The notes under the pieces were generated by a model. It saw only the letters and a program-made list of their open reading frames with translations. It searched no databases and had not been told where the DNA came from. From Polyangiaceae bacterium (GTDB lineage Bacteria; Myxococcota_A; Polyangia; Polyangiales; Polyangiaceae), in the NCBI GenBank assembly GCA_013361525.1, contig JABFXY010000103.1, positions 29,323 through 93,322 of the forward strand: 64,000 bases of DNA. The letters run 5' to 3'. A program made the translations under genes and the position numbers. Shown piece after piece: positions 53,348-64,000 of this stretch (position 1 is its first letter; every line of letters starts with the position of its first letter).

Positions 53348-53966
53348 TGGGCTTCGGGCGCGCCGGCGCTTGGGGAACGATCGTCTCGCCTCGCTCGAGC
53401 ATCTCCACCAGCGTCGCGATCTTCTTCGCGCGGCCCGCCGCGGTCTTCATGTTGTTCGTGCGGAAGGCGAGCGAGAACAGGTTCTGCCGGCTCAGGGTCG
53501 CGAACGTGGCGCACGCTCGTGGGCTCGCATCGATCGCTGCGCGGAGGTCGTCGGGAATCGTCGACTCGCTGGCGCTTCGCATCGGACCGTAGGCGGCGTC
53601 CCATCGGCCGTCGGCCTTGGCCGCGTCGACCTGGCGCTGGCCATGCGGCGTCATGCGGCCCGCCTTGGTCAGCCGCGCGATGTTGTCGCGGTTGATCTGG
53701 CTCCAGATGCTCTTTGCTTTGCGAGGGCTGTAGCGCTGGAGGAACGACTCGTCGTCGAACGACTTCCGGATACCGTCGATCCACCCCCAGCAGAGCGCGA
53801 CGTCGAGCGCCTCGGCCGTGGTCACCGTCACCACGCCCGACCCCTTCTTGAACACCTTCAGCCAGATCTCGAGCTCGCGATCGTGGTTCGCGGCGAGCCA
53901 TTTCTCGAAGGCCGCTTCGTTGCGGAAGGATTTGATCTTGGAAGGGTCGACGATGACGGCTGCCAT
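53340..53966 (-). CDS. YdeI/OmpD-associated family protein
   Basis: 208 residues, no signal. The core EIWLKVFKKGSGVVTVTT, CWGWIDGIRKSFDDESFLQR and PRKAKSIWSQIN matches the YdeI family, of unknown function, linked in some bacteria to resistance to peptides or bacteriocins. A DUF1905/PF13376-like C terminus follows, with a Pro/Lys tail. It is divergent from the Coq4-like gene, with a perfect inverted repeat between (54030-54057) that may control either gene. Confidence 0.8.
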   Translation of the reverse strand: MAAVIVDPSKIKSFRNEAAFEKWLAANHDRELEIWLKVFKKGSGVVTVTTAEALDVALCWGWIDGIRKSFDDESFLQRYSPRKAKSIWSQINRDNIARLTKAGRMTPHGQRQVDAAKADGRWDAAYGPMRSASESTIPDDLRAAIDASPRACATFATLSRQNLFSLAFRTNNMKTAAGRAKKIATLVEMLERGETIVPQAPARPKPKR

Positions 53967-54029
53967 GAGGCTCGGAGCTTAGTCCGTCGCGCCGCGGTCT
54001 GCGGGCGCGGCGAAGTTTTCTTCCGTCCC

Positions 54030-54057
54030 ACACTATTGTCACAGTTGACAATAGTGT
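54030..54057. promoter_or_regulatory. Perfect inverted repeat, likely operator
   Basis: ACACTATTGTCA and TGACAATAGTGT are exact complements around CAGT. The site lies between two divergent starts (53966 minus and 54165 plus) in a GC-rich genome where such an AT-rich 12-bp arm is unlikely by chance. The repressor is not encoded next to it. TetR- or MarR-type binding is a guess. Confidence 0.6.
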
Positions 54058-54127
54058 CGCCCGGCACCAAATACCCTCTGAAACCTCCTCTTCGTGCGCT
54101 CTCTCTGCCCTTCGCGTCTTTGCGGTT

Positions 54128-54151
54128 TCTCTCTCTCTCTCTCTCTCTCTC
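54128..54151 (+). repeat. (TC)12 microsatellite before the Coq4-like start
   Basis: Twelve uninterrupted TC units end one base before the ribosome site GAGGA and 14 bases before the ATG at 54165. The segment just upstream (54093-54125) resembles one arm of the family A repeat (CTCTCTCTGCCCTTCGCGTC), so it may be a decayed half copy. Confidence 0.8.
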
Positions 54152-54164
54152 GAGGACCCAGACC

Positions 54165-54863
54165 ATGACGATGACAATGGCCCCCGGCGTCGACGCAGGC
54201 TCCATCCGAGAAGCGGACGCGATCAGGCTCGTTCAAGGCTCGGCGTGGGAGCGTTTGCGCATCGGTTCGATGGCGCTCGGCCGCCTGCTCCGCAATCCGG
54301 ACGACACCGCGCAGGTCTTTCTCGTCGGCATCGCCCTCAATGCGGGGTCGTTTCCGCAGCTCATCGCGCGCGTCGTCGCGGACGAAGCGGGGTTTCAGCT
54401 CGCCGCGGAGGCGCCGACGATCGACTCGCGATCGGTCGACTTCGACGGGTTGCGCGCGCTCCCAGCCGACACGCTCGGCGGCGCTTACGTGCGGTACCTC
54501 GACGACAACAAGCTCGACCCGGACTTGTTTCAGCCGCCGCCGGGGCTTCCGAAGGTCCCGCGGTGGATCGCGATGCGCATCCGGCAGACGCACGACGTCT
54601 GGCACACGCTGACCGGGTATGGCCCGGACGTCGTCGGTGAGCTTTGCTTGCAGGGGTTCACGTACGGCCAGCTCGGCATGCCCAGCTCGCTCGCCATCGC
54701 GACGATCGGCACCGTGTTTCGTGCACCGACGGCCGCTCGTCGCGTCCTCCGCGGTTATCAGCGCGGCCGTCGCGCGACGTATCTCCCCGTGGTCCGCTTC
54801 GAGGACCGGTGGGACCGCTCCCTCGACGACGTTCGCCGCGAGCTGATGATCGATCCCGAATAA
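54165..54863 (+). CDS. Coq4 family protein
   Basis: 232 residues from ATG at 54165. The metal motif HDxxHx11E is intact in THDVWHTLTGYGPDVVGELC, as in Coq4, which acts in ubiquinone synthesis and was recently tied to ring decarboxylation/hydroxylation in eukaryotes. Bacterial homologues have varied or unknown roles. The frame is open upstream past the TC tract, but homology and a good ribosome site support this start. It is not beside other ubi genes. A perfect inverted repeat upstream suggests regulation. Confidence 0.82.
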   Translation: MTMTMAPGVDAGSIREADAIRLVQGSAWERLRIGSMALGRLLRNPDDTAQVFLVGIALNAGSFPQLIARVVADEAGFQLAAEAPTIDSRSVDFDGLRALPADTLGGAYVRYLDDNKLDPDLFQPPPGLPKVPRWIAMRIRQTHDVWHTLTGYGPDVVGELCLQGFTYGQLGMPSSLAIATIGTVFRAPTAARRVLRGYQRGRRATYLPVVRFEDRWDRSLDDVRRELMIDPE

Positions 54864-54902
54864 CCGAGAACCCTCGCCCCGGGACGATGTCGCCCTATCG
54901 TA

Positions 54903-56675
54903 GTGAGCGTGAGCGGGGCGGCACGTTGGCTTTCGGTGCTGGGGCTCGCGGTCGCGGTTCACGCCGCTCCGCCCGCCGTCGCCGCGATCCATCGACGCCT
55001 GACGACGCTCGACGGCGAGCTCGAGGCTCGCTTCGACGCCGGCGACGTCCGCGGAGCGATGCACGAGCGGGACGTTCTTCGGTACCTGAAGATCTCGTCG
55101 CGCGAGGACGTCGCCCGTGCGCGTGCCTTGCTCGTCGACGAGGCCCGGGCTCATCGCGCAGCGGGGGATCTCGACCTCGGCGGTTTCTTGCTGCGTGCCG
55201 CGGCGCTCGACGGATACGAGCGAGGCCTGCCGATCGACCCGCTTCGGGCGGAGGCGGCGTATCGCGATCGAGTCGCGCGGCTCGAGTACGAGGTGCAGCT
55301 CGGCGGAGCGGACATCGTCTCGTTGATGCGCAAAGTGTTCGGCGATCTCGACTATCACGGCAACGGCGGCTCGATCGCCGATGTGCTGCTGAGCGGCGGC
55401 GGCTCGTGTGAAGGCCTCACGCATCTGCTCGCTGCCGCGATGTACGACGCGAAGCTGCGCGAGCACAGCTTCGTCCGACGTTGGGGCGCCGGAACGACGC
55501 CGCACGTCGCGCCCATTTATCGACTCGGCGTCGCGATCGATCTGCTGAGCGGCGGGAGAGCGAAGGGCGGCGTCGAGTTTCCCGCCCCGGATCTCATCGA
55601 GGTGTACGCGCGGCATCACGGCCTCGCACCGCGCGACCCGTCGAGAGCCGCGTCGGAGGAGCACCTCGAGGAGGCGCACGAGCTGCCGACGATGGCCCAG
55701 GGTTACCCCGCGAACGACGAGGTGTATCCCGGGCTGGTGCCGCTCTACGCCGGCCAGGCGATCGCGTCGGTCGACCCGGGCACGACGGGGGACGACGGCT
55801 ACAAACCCTCGCCGGCCGTCGAGCAGACGATCAAAGACCTCGGCTTGCCCGACGAGTTCGACGACGACGTGTCGACGTGCGGTTTCGTCGGCGTGTTCGG
55901 GAGGACCAGCCGCGCGACGGCGCTCGTGCCGGATGGTGCGATGGAGATCGAGATCGAAGCTGCGCTCGACGAGCTGCAGCTCGCTGGGCTTCTGCGCTCG
56001 ACGGCGCGTCTCGAGAAGCGACGGTCGAAAGACCCGGTGCGTGCGCTCGCGCAGGAGGCGTGTCTGTCTTGGTCCTACGACCTTGCGGCGAGGCAGCTCT
56101 CCTACGCGCGAAAGCCAAGGCTCGCCACCGAGGCCGCTTCGCGGTCGAAGCGCGCGCGTGACGCAGCCATCGAGCTCGAGCGCTCCATCACCTGGAACGA
56201 GGAGCAATACCTCGCGCTCTTGAAGGTGCTGTACATCGAGCCGCTCGTGCGGATCCCTGCCGTCGCGGACCGGCTGATGTCCGCTTGTGAACGCGCCGCG
56301 ACCGAGGAAGCGAGCATCGTTCCGAACCCGGCCGTCTACTACCGAACGCTCGCGCTCACGTCGCTGCTCCAGGAGCCGAGCACGCAGGAGCGCGTTCTTT
56401 CGCTCGTGCCGAAGCTCTCCATCGAGCATCGCCTGATCCTCGCGAGCGAGATCGCGTCGAAGACCGACTTCGCGGTGACCCTTCCGACCGGCTCCGATCT
56501 CGCGCTCGCGATGCGTTCTCTCAAGGCGTTGAGCTACGCCAACGTCCACTCCGAAGACGAGCTCATCGCGGCCGTCGAGGCGCGCGGTATGCCGAAGACG
56601 TGGGTCGAGGAGCTACGTGCGTGGGCCAAGAAGCGCAAAGACGCGCTCCATGGCCCTGTTGGTGTGCGGCCCTGA
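54903..56675 (+). CDS. Exported protein with transglutaminase-like cysteine motif
   Basis: 590 residues, GTG start, with a signal peptide (LSVLGLAVAVHAAPPAVAA). Residues about 150-205 contain ADVLLSGGGSCEGLTHLLAA followed by TTPHVAPIYRLG. The Cys and following His are placed as in transglutaminase-like and SirB1-like folds, but overall family is not recognised. The rest is mostly helical and ends with a Lys-rich tail. It converges with gyrA, leaving 12 bases. Activity is uncertain because only the Cys and His can be matched. Confidence 0.65.
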   Translation: MSVSGAARWLSVLGLAVAVHAAPPAVAAIHRRLTTLDGELEARFDAGDVRGAMHERDVLRYLKISSREDVARARALLVDEARAHRAAGDLDLGGFLLRAAALDGYERGLPIDPLRAEAAYRDRVARLEYEVQLGGADIVSLMRKVFGDLDYHGNGGSIADVLLSGGGSCEGLTHLLAAAMYDAKLREHSFVRRWGAGTTPHVAPIYRLGVAIDLLSGGRAKGGVEFPAPDLIEVYARHHGLAPRDPSRAASEEHLEEAHELPTMAQGYPANDEVYPGLVPLYAGQAIASVDPGTTGDDGYKPSPAVEQTIKDLGLPDEFDDDVSTCGFVGVFGRTSRATALVPDGAMEIEIEAALDELQLAGLLRSTARLEKRRSKDPVRALAQEACLSWSYDLAARQLSYARKPRLATEAASRSKRARDAAIELERSITWNEEQYLALLKVLYIEPLVRIPAVADRLMSACERAATEEASIVPNPAVYYRTLALTSLLQEPSTQERVLSLVPKLSIEHRLILASEIASKTDFAVTLPTGSDLALAMRSLKALSYANVHSEDELIAAVEARGMPKTWVEELRAWAKKRKDALHGPVGVRP

Positions 56676-56687
56676 ACTGGCGCTCGC

Positions 56688-59378
<2,691 letters not shown>

Positions 59379-59504
59379 GTCGTCGCAGCTCTTCGCGCCG
59401 GCCTGTGCTCGAACCCATGCCCAAGCTCGTGCCCGATCGCTTTTCCAGCCCTTCGTCCTAGTCGAACGAGGCCGCTGCGCAAAGGAGGAGTGGCCTCTTC
59501 GCGA

Positions 59505-60557
59505 TCAATCTTCTGCGACGCAGACGAGCTCGGTGATCGCGGCAGGATCCACCGTCGCCGTGCACGAATATGTGGCGATCGCGCTCGCGTCGGCGAGGAG
59601 CTCCACACGGCCGAGATAGCTGCCGGCGGGCAGGCCCGGGATGGTCACGTCTTCGTCGCAGTCGACGTAGGTCGGCTCGAGGTGCTCCGGCCCCGCCGGG
59701 ATCGAAATGCGCGCGCGGGTGAGGTCTTCGCCGCAGATGAGCGCCGCGTCTTCGGTGATCTCGACGATTGGAAACACCGCCGTCCCGAGATCGGTCAGCT
59801 GGCCACACTCGGCCGTGACGCCGAAGCCTTCGAGCGCCGTCGCGGTGCACGTCGTCGCGAACTGCTGCTCGAGCGCGATATCGGTCGATTCGAGCCGGAA
59901 CGTGTAGGTCACGCCCGGCTCGACGAAGCTGCCGCTGTAGACGAGCGGCCCTTGGCCGCACTCGCGCGTCACTTCGGGCAGCTTCGTGTCCGCGGGCTCG
60001 ACCGGGATGATGTCGATGTCGAAGACGAGGCCCGGCATTTTCGGGTCGTCGGCACAGCCGAGCGTCTGCGCGGCCGCGGTCGCGTCGATCGCGATGGAAG
60101 TCGTGGCGGTGCCGGGGCCGGTGATCGCCGTGCAGCCGCGGATCACCACCTGTTGGAGCGTTCGTGCTTCGGCCGCGCCCTCGCCGTTTTCCCCGCAGGT
60201 GGTGGTCCACCTCGGCTCGCCGGCCGATTCGCCGGGCGCCTCCTCGAACACCTGGACGCTCGCCGAATAGCGGTTCCCGGACTCCACATCTTTCGTGAAG
60301 GCGAGGGGGGTCGCGCAGCTTACGCGCTCGGATGTGCCGATGACCTCGCCGGTGTCGAGATCGGTCACCGAAGCGATGTACGAGCGGGGACCGCCCTCGA
60401 GCGTGCCGCAGGGGAGCGAGCCGAGGAACTGCTCGGGATCGACGACGACGGCCGTCGTGACCGGGTTCGTGTCCTCCGTCTCGGTTTCACTCGAGCACGA
60501 TGCGACCGCCGCTCCGATCCCGAGGACCGCGAGGACGATGCGCGCAGGTGACCGCAT
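59505..60557 (-). CDS. Hypothetical lipoprotein
   Basis: 350 residues from ATG at 60555-60557. Signal MRSPARIVLAVLGIGAAVASC, lipid Cys21, then an acidic Thr-rich linker. The mature region contains repeated beta-rich modules of about 80-90 residues (for example GSYLGRVELLAD and GVTYTFRLESTD) with paired cysteines, like Ig- or carboxypeptidase-regulatory-type folds. No enzyme motif. It is upstream of gyrA on the same strand by 126 bases, but a shared function is not implied. Confidence 0.72.
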   Translation of the reverse strand: MRSPARIVLAVLGIGAAVASCSSETETEDTNPVTTAVVVDPEQFLGSLPCGTLEGGPRSYIASVTDLDTGEVIGTSERVSCATPLAFTKDVESGNRYSASVQVFEEAPGESAGEPRWTTTCGENGEGAAEARTLQQVVIRGCTAITGPGTATTSIAIDATAAAQTLGCADDPKMPGLVFDIDIIPVEPADTKLPEVTRECGQGPLVYSGSFVEPGVTYTFRLESTDIALEQQFATTCTATALEGFGVTAECGQLTDLGTAVFPIVEITEDAALICGEDLTRARISIPAGPEHLEPTYVDCDEDVTIPGLPAGSYLGRVELLADASAIATYSCTATVDPAAITELVCVAED

Positions 60558-60718
60558 AGGGGTGTCGATTAGCATCCCGACCGCAGGCGGAAAAGCGCCG
60601 TTTTCGCCCGCACGGTCCGGGATCGGGTGTCCGACGCGACGCCGGCGGCGGCCGGCGGCACGGAACGGAGCTCACCGGGTTTTTGGCCCGCGCTGGATCC
60701 GCATGCTAGGCGCCCAGC

Positions 60719-61207
60719 ATGGACGTCTCTCCGGCACGCGTGCGTGCGCTCGGCGTGGCCCTCGCGGCGCTGGCGCTCTCGCCCTTCGCCCTCGTTCCCG
60801 CCTGCAGCACCGGCGCCGTCGGGATCGATGCGTGCCGCCAAATCGAGAGCGCGCGTTGTGAAGCTGCTCCTGCCTGCGAAAACGGCGATCCCAGCTTCGG
60901 CATCGCGACCGAAGAGCAGGTCGACAACTGCAAGGTCTTCTACAACGACCACTGCCTCGTCGGGCTCGAGAACACGGAGGCAGAGCCGGTGCAGGACGAC
61001 GTGAACGATTGCGTCGCGGCGGTTCAGGCGATGGCTGCGTGTCAGACGGCGGGTGCCGCCACGCTTGCAGAATGCGATGCCATCGACGTCGATAAGGTCA
61101 TCGACCCGGACTACCCGGACATCACCCCGTGTGAGGCGCTCTTTCGACCCTGGCGCACCCAGCCTTGCGCCTTCGTCGAAAAGCCCGATGAAGACGAAGA
61201 CGAGTGA
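60719..61207 (+). CDS. Small Cys-rich hypothetical lipoprotein
   Basis: 162 residues. Signal ends in FALVPAC (lipid Cys29; Pro before Ala makes the lipobox weaker). The mature part is acidic with about ten cysteines and a C-terminal Asp/Glu run (KPDEDEDE). No family was recognised. It is divergent from the lipoprotein gene at 60557 and overlaps the sugar nucleotidyltransferase gene by 4 bases. Operon linkage with that enzyme is likely from the overlap only. Confidence 0.68.
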   Translation: MDVSPARVRALGVALAALALSPFALVPACSTGAVGIDACRQIESARCEAAPACENGDPSFGIATEEQVDNCKVFYNDHCLVGLENTEAEPVQDDVNDCVAAVQAMAACQTAGAATLAECDAIDVDKVIDPDYPDITPCEALFRPWRTQPCAFVEKPDEDEDE

Positions 61208-62121
61208 GCTCCCCCGGGGTGATGGTCCTCGCGGCGGGGCTCGGCACACGCCTCGCGCCGCTCACGCACGAAGTGCCGAAGCCGCTCGTTTGGCTCGGTG
61301 ATCGGCCGCTCATCGACGACATCCTCGCGAGGCTCGCGGCGCAGGGCTTTTCGCGCGTCGTCGCGAACACGCACCACCTGGCCGAGCGGTTCGACGCCGC
61401 TTGGAAGGTGCGGCAACCGCTCGACGTGACGCTCGTCCACGAGCCGCACATCCTCGGAACCGGCGGCGGCCTCGCGAACGCCGCGGGCCTGCTCGGTAAA
61501 GGCGACGTGCTCGTGTGGAACGCCGACATCGCCGCGGAGCTCGACGTCGCGAAGCTGCTCGCGGCGCACGACGGAAGCGACGCGGTCGCGACGTTCGTCA
61601 CCGGCCCGATCAAACCGTCGCGTGCAGGGACGCTCGGTCTCGACGCATCGGGCGGTATCGTGCGCGTTCGCGCGTTCGACGCCGGAGGTGAGGTCGCGAG
61701 CGCCGACTACGCCGGCATCGCGATCTTGCGACCGTCGTTACGGAAGCGCTTACCGAAGGACGGCTGCCTCGTCGGTGACGCGCTGATCCCCGCGCTCCAA
61801 AACGGCGAGCGGGCCGCGACATTTTCGCTCGCGACCCCATTCTTCGATCTCGGCACGCCGCGCCTCTACCTCGACGCGAACATCGCGTGGCTCGCGCGGC
61901 GTGGCCTCGACTCGTACTTACATCCGAGCGCGGTCATCGGGCCCGAGGTCTCGCTCGAGCGATGCGTCGTCGCCGCCGATGCGCGGGTCGAAGGTCGAGG
62001 CGTCTTGAAGGATGTCGTCGTATGGCCGGCAGCCACGGCACTCGCGCCTCTCGAGAGCGCCGTGGTCACACCGAACCGCGTGGTGAACGTCGAACCCGGC
62101 TCGGATCAATCGTCGGGGTAG
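61204..62121 (+). CDS. NDP-sugar pyrophosphorylase family nucleotidyltransferase
   Basis: 305 residues, GTG start overlapping the lipoprotein stop. Nucleotide-binding signature LAAGLGTRLAPLTHEVPKPL and metal Asp in VWNADIAAEL identify the sugar-1-phosphate nucleotidyltransferase fold. The C-terminal left-handed beta-helix is short (DSYLHPSAVIGPEVSLERCV). Similar proteins activate mannose-1-P, MurNAc-1-P (MurU) or heptose-1-P; the sugar here is undetermined. Its last 16 bases overlap the convergent lipoprotein gene. Confidence 0.85.
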   Translation: MSSPGVMVLAAGLGTRLAPLTHEVPKPLVWLGDRPLIDDILARLAAQGFSRVVANTHHLAERFDAAWKVRQPLDVTLVHEPHILGTGGGLANAAGLLGKGDVLVWNADIAAELDVAKLLAAHDGSDAVATFVTGPIKPSRAGTLGLDASGGIVRVRAFDAGGEVASADYAGIAILRPSLRKRLPKDGCLVGDALIPALQNGERAATFSLATPFFDLGTPRLYLDANIAWLARRGLDSYLHPSAVIGPEVSLERCVVAADARVEGRGVLKDVVVWPAATALAPLESAVVTPNRVVNVEPGSDQSSG

Positions 62122-62693
62122 ACGCGCGTCGTGAGGTAACGACCCGCGACCCTACCAATCCACTCGGCGTCCTGGCGGTAGCGCGAGCCGGCCGCGACGT
62201 TGCCCCAGTTGCTCGGCGGCGTCTGATGCTTGATCTCGATCTCGTCGAGGACCTTGCCGTCCTTGTCTTCGATCTTGAGGCGAAGCACGACCTCGCTCGG
62301 TGCCGACGCGACGACCGCGTAGAAGCCGGGCTCCATGAAGCCGATGTGCGGCTTGATCACGAACGTCTTCACCTCGCCGGCGGCGACGTCGACGTCGATG
62401 CCTTCGTCCTTCGCGACGGCCTGGAGGTTCGTCGTGAAGAGGTCGTTCATGTCGACCTTGTCCTGCTCGAAGCGGTCGACGGTCTTGTCCTTCTTCTCGC
62501 CGAGGTACTCGGCCTCCGTCTTGTTGCCGACCATCAGACCTTCGTAGTCGATGGGCAGGACGACGAACTCTTTCTTACCGGCGAAGGGGTTGGGCTCCGC
62601 CTGCTTGATGACCGTCCACGGCGGCGCGCACCCCGCGGCGAACAGAGCGAAAAACACGGCCGCAAAAAGCCAGAATCGTTTGAGCATGGGCAT
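62106..62693 (-). CDS. Hypothetical lipoprotein
   Basis: 195 residues from ATG at 62691-62693, chosen for its GGGAGG site; an ATG two codons later is possible. Signal MPMLKRFWLFAAVFFALFAAGC gives lipid Cys22. The mature protein is alpha/beta with VKTFVIKPHIGFMEPGFYA and LRLKIEDKDGKVLDEIEIK strands, resembling periplasmic DUF4410-like proteins. Function is unknown. It converges with the nucleotidyltransferase gene and follows the truncated gene at 62783 by 89 bases. Confidence 0.7.
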   Translation of the reverse strand: MPMLKRFWLFAAVFFALFAAGCAPPWTVIKQAEPNPFAGKKEFVVLPIDYEGLMVGNKTEAEYLGEKKDKTVDRFEQDKVDMNDLFTTNLQAVAKDEGIDVDVAAGEVKTFVIKPHIGFMEPGFYAVVASAPSEVVLRLKIEDKDGKVLDEIEIKHQTPPSNWGNVAAGSRYRQDAEWIGRVAGRYLTTRVYPDD

Positions 62694-62782
62694 GTTCCTC
62701 CCGCACGAGTCACGCGTGGAGCGAGTCGCCCACGCAACCGATGACGACGCGGCGGAGGATCCTCCGCACGCGACCAAAGAAT

Positions 62783-64000
62783 TCACTCTGGGAAAAAGTA
62801 TTCGACCGATCGGGCAGGCGCGCCGTTCGGCGTGATGCCACCGATGATCGCCAAGGTCCCGTTGGGAACGGCGATGGGTGTCGCGCCACGGCGGCGATCG
62901 CGAAGGGGAAGCGAGCGCACGGCCTCCGCCGGCTCGGCGGCAATGTCGACGATGAAGGCGAGCGTCTCCCCGGGGCCGTCACCTTCCGGCTCGGCCTCAC
63001 CGACCGTGAGAAAGGTGCCGTCCGGGAGCTTGTACGCGTGGCCGTGCGAGGCCAGCTCGTCGACGTCTTGATCCTCGAGGTATTGAATCTCTTCTTCGCA
63101 GTTCGCGAGGCAACCGAGATCGAACGCTCTTGTCGGCGCGGGCTCGCCGGCTCGGCGCCCACCCAGCACGACGATTTGCTTGTCCGCTTGCAGCACGGCT
63201 GCTGCTCCTTCGGTCGCATCGGTCGGATAAGGGATCGAGGATACGCTGGCGCCGTCATCGCCGATGATTTCGATTCCGGGACCGTCAGCTTCGGTCGCAC
63301 CTCCGACGACCGCGAGCCCCAGGCCGGGGACGTAGACCGCGGAAGCGCCTCGTCGCGGTTGGCTCAGCCGAACGACGCTCATGGATCCGGAGTCGTCCAG
63401 AACGAGCACTGCGTCCGTGGGCTCGTCCGGTCGCGTCGCGCCGACCACGTACGACAGGCCGGGAAGGTCGTCGCCGAGCAGATCGATCGTCTCGCCGCCA
63501 CTCACCTCGTCCCAGGTCATGCCTTCGGGCGGATCGATGTCGCTCGTCGTGCCTTCACTCAGGTCGGCGTAGCTCGCGCCCTCGTCGTCGATGAGGATGA
63601 GGGTCGAGTTTCGGACCAGCATCGACCGCGCCGCGCGGGGGAGCTCGTTACCGCTCTCGGAGCCGACCAAATGGATGATGTCGTAGAAGTCCCCGAGCGC
63701 GGGGTCCACCTGGCCGTCCTCGCCATAAGCGGCGTCTCCGCCTGTCGCGACGAGGAAATTCTCTCCGACGACCCCCGCCGGTGCGTGAACGTGTGCTCGG
63801 ACGAGCTCTCCCGGAGGCCGCGCGAAGCCGTCGAGACGCTGAATGAACAGCGGGATGGCGGTGGTATTGAGCGAACCGAGGGTGAGCCGAACGCTTCGCC
63901 CGCGCGCGACGACGGTCCCATCCGCGGTGCGGCCGGTGAGCTCGAAGGCGAGCTGTGAGCTGTCGGGCGCGTCCCCGAGATCGAACTCCTCACCCGGGGC
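62783..64000 (-). CDS. Secreted beta-propeller-like (Kelch-type) protein, 5' end outside window
   Basis: The frame is open from the window edge to a stop at 62783, giving the last 405 residues. A GTG at 63709 is not the true start because conserved-looking sequence continues before it (for example PPGELVRAHVHAPAGVVGEN). Repeats with GG pairs every 45-50 residues (AVVGGATEADG, VVLGGRRAGE, AIIGGITPNGA) suggest Kelch-type propeller blades. An N-terminal domain of about 120 residues resembles a beta sandwich. Export and lipid attachment cannot be checked because the start is missing. Confidence 0.68.
   Translation of the reverse strand, partial: APGEEFDLGDAPDSSQLAFELTGRTADGTVVARGRSVRLTLGSLNTTAIPLFIQRLDGFARPPGELVRAHVHAPAGVVGENFLVATGGDAAYGEDGQVDPALGDFYDIIHLVGSESGNELPRAARSMLVRNSTLILIDDEGASYADLSEGTTSDIDPPEGMTWDEVSGGETIDLLGDDLPGLSYVVGATRPDEPTDAVLVLDDSGSMSVVRLSQPRRGASAVYVPGLGLAVVGGATEADGPGIEIIGDDGASVSSIPYPTDATEGAAAVLQADKQIVVLGGRRAGEPAPTRAFDLGCLANCEEEIQYLEDQDVDELASHGHAYKLPDGTFLTVGEAEPEGDGPGETLAFIVDIAAEPAEAVRSLPLRDRRRGATPIAVPNGTLAIIGGITPNGAPARSVEYFFPE

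Noticed and set aside
54039..56549. Open minus-strand frame of about 836 codons opposite the Coq4-like gene and its neighbour
   Set aside because: Arg/Glu/His-rich shadow produced by third-position GC bias. The plus-strand frames contain the HDxxH motif and a signal peptide.

Overview
The window is 64 kb of GC-rich bacterial chromosome. The strong third-position G/C bias leaves long shadow frames open on the opposite strand of most genes. Gene content points to a myxobacterium (Myxococcota, probably class Polyangia). Clues are many small lipoproteins with Gly-rich linkers, a large FG-GAP lipoprotein, an AgmX/PglI-type protein, a soluble Ser/Thr kinase with a TolB-like and TPR tail, PilZ and TPR/PEGA-like proteins, and DUF2169/DUF3540/DUF4150 type VI secretion partners. 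No rRNA, tRNA, CRISPR, transposase or prophage gene was seen. The placement is by family content only.

Layout. 1-2.5 kb: DUF2505 fragment, PilZ protein, envelope lipoproteins. 2.5-6 kb: PLP aminotransferase and a large polytopic membrane protein. 6-6.85 kb: no convincing gene, but a strong intrinsic terminator and an inverted repeat (family C). 6.85-13.1 kb: lipoproteins, an isoaspartyl peptidase, a Cys-rich lipoprotein, DUF433, FG-GAP lipoprotein. 13.1-17.7 kb: mltG, a membrane protein with presenilin-like GxGD and PAL motifs, and an MrfA-type helicase. 17.7-20.3 kb: two lspA genes and lgt. 20.4-27.7 kb: a type VI spike cassette (VgrG, DUF2169-pentapeptide fusion, pentapeptide protein, DUF3540, DUF4150). 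27.8-31.6 kb: hypothetical protein, Ser/Thr kinase, metaxin-like GST. 31.7-35.2 kb: cofactor genes folD, pncB, pncA, coaE. 35.2-39.2 kb: ECF sigma factor and divergent hemerythrin, MrfB-type exonuclease, DUF72. 39.2-45.2 kb: lnt, hybrid kinase, TPR protein, lipoprotein, cysteine desulfurase. 45.4-49.1 kb: rlmB, pyrF, a coiled-coil membrane protein and a lone biotinyl domain, enclosed by two inverted copies of a structured repeat (family B). 49.1-53.3 kb: Mla-type lipid transport genes (MCE protein, ATPase, TetR regulator, two permeases). 53.3-64 kb: YdeI-like, Coq4-like and transglutaminase-like genes, gyrA, lipoproteins, an NDP-sugar transferase and a truncated beta-propeller-like protein.

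Two themes tie the region together. All the bacterial lipoprotein maturation enzymes are present (Lgt, two LspA, Lnt), along with at least ten predicted lipoproteins and an MCE lipid transport system. There are also three dispersed families of structured repeats. Family A fills three convergent gene junctions. Family B has a conserved head and an array of hairpins that keep one loop while their stems differ. Family C is a 75-bp palindrome with a paired change between its two copies.
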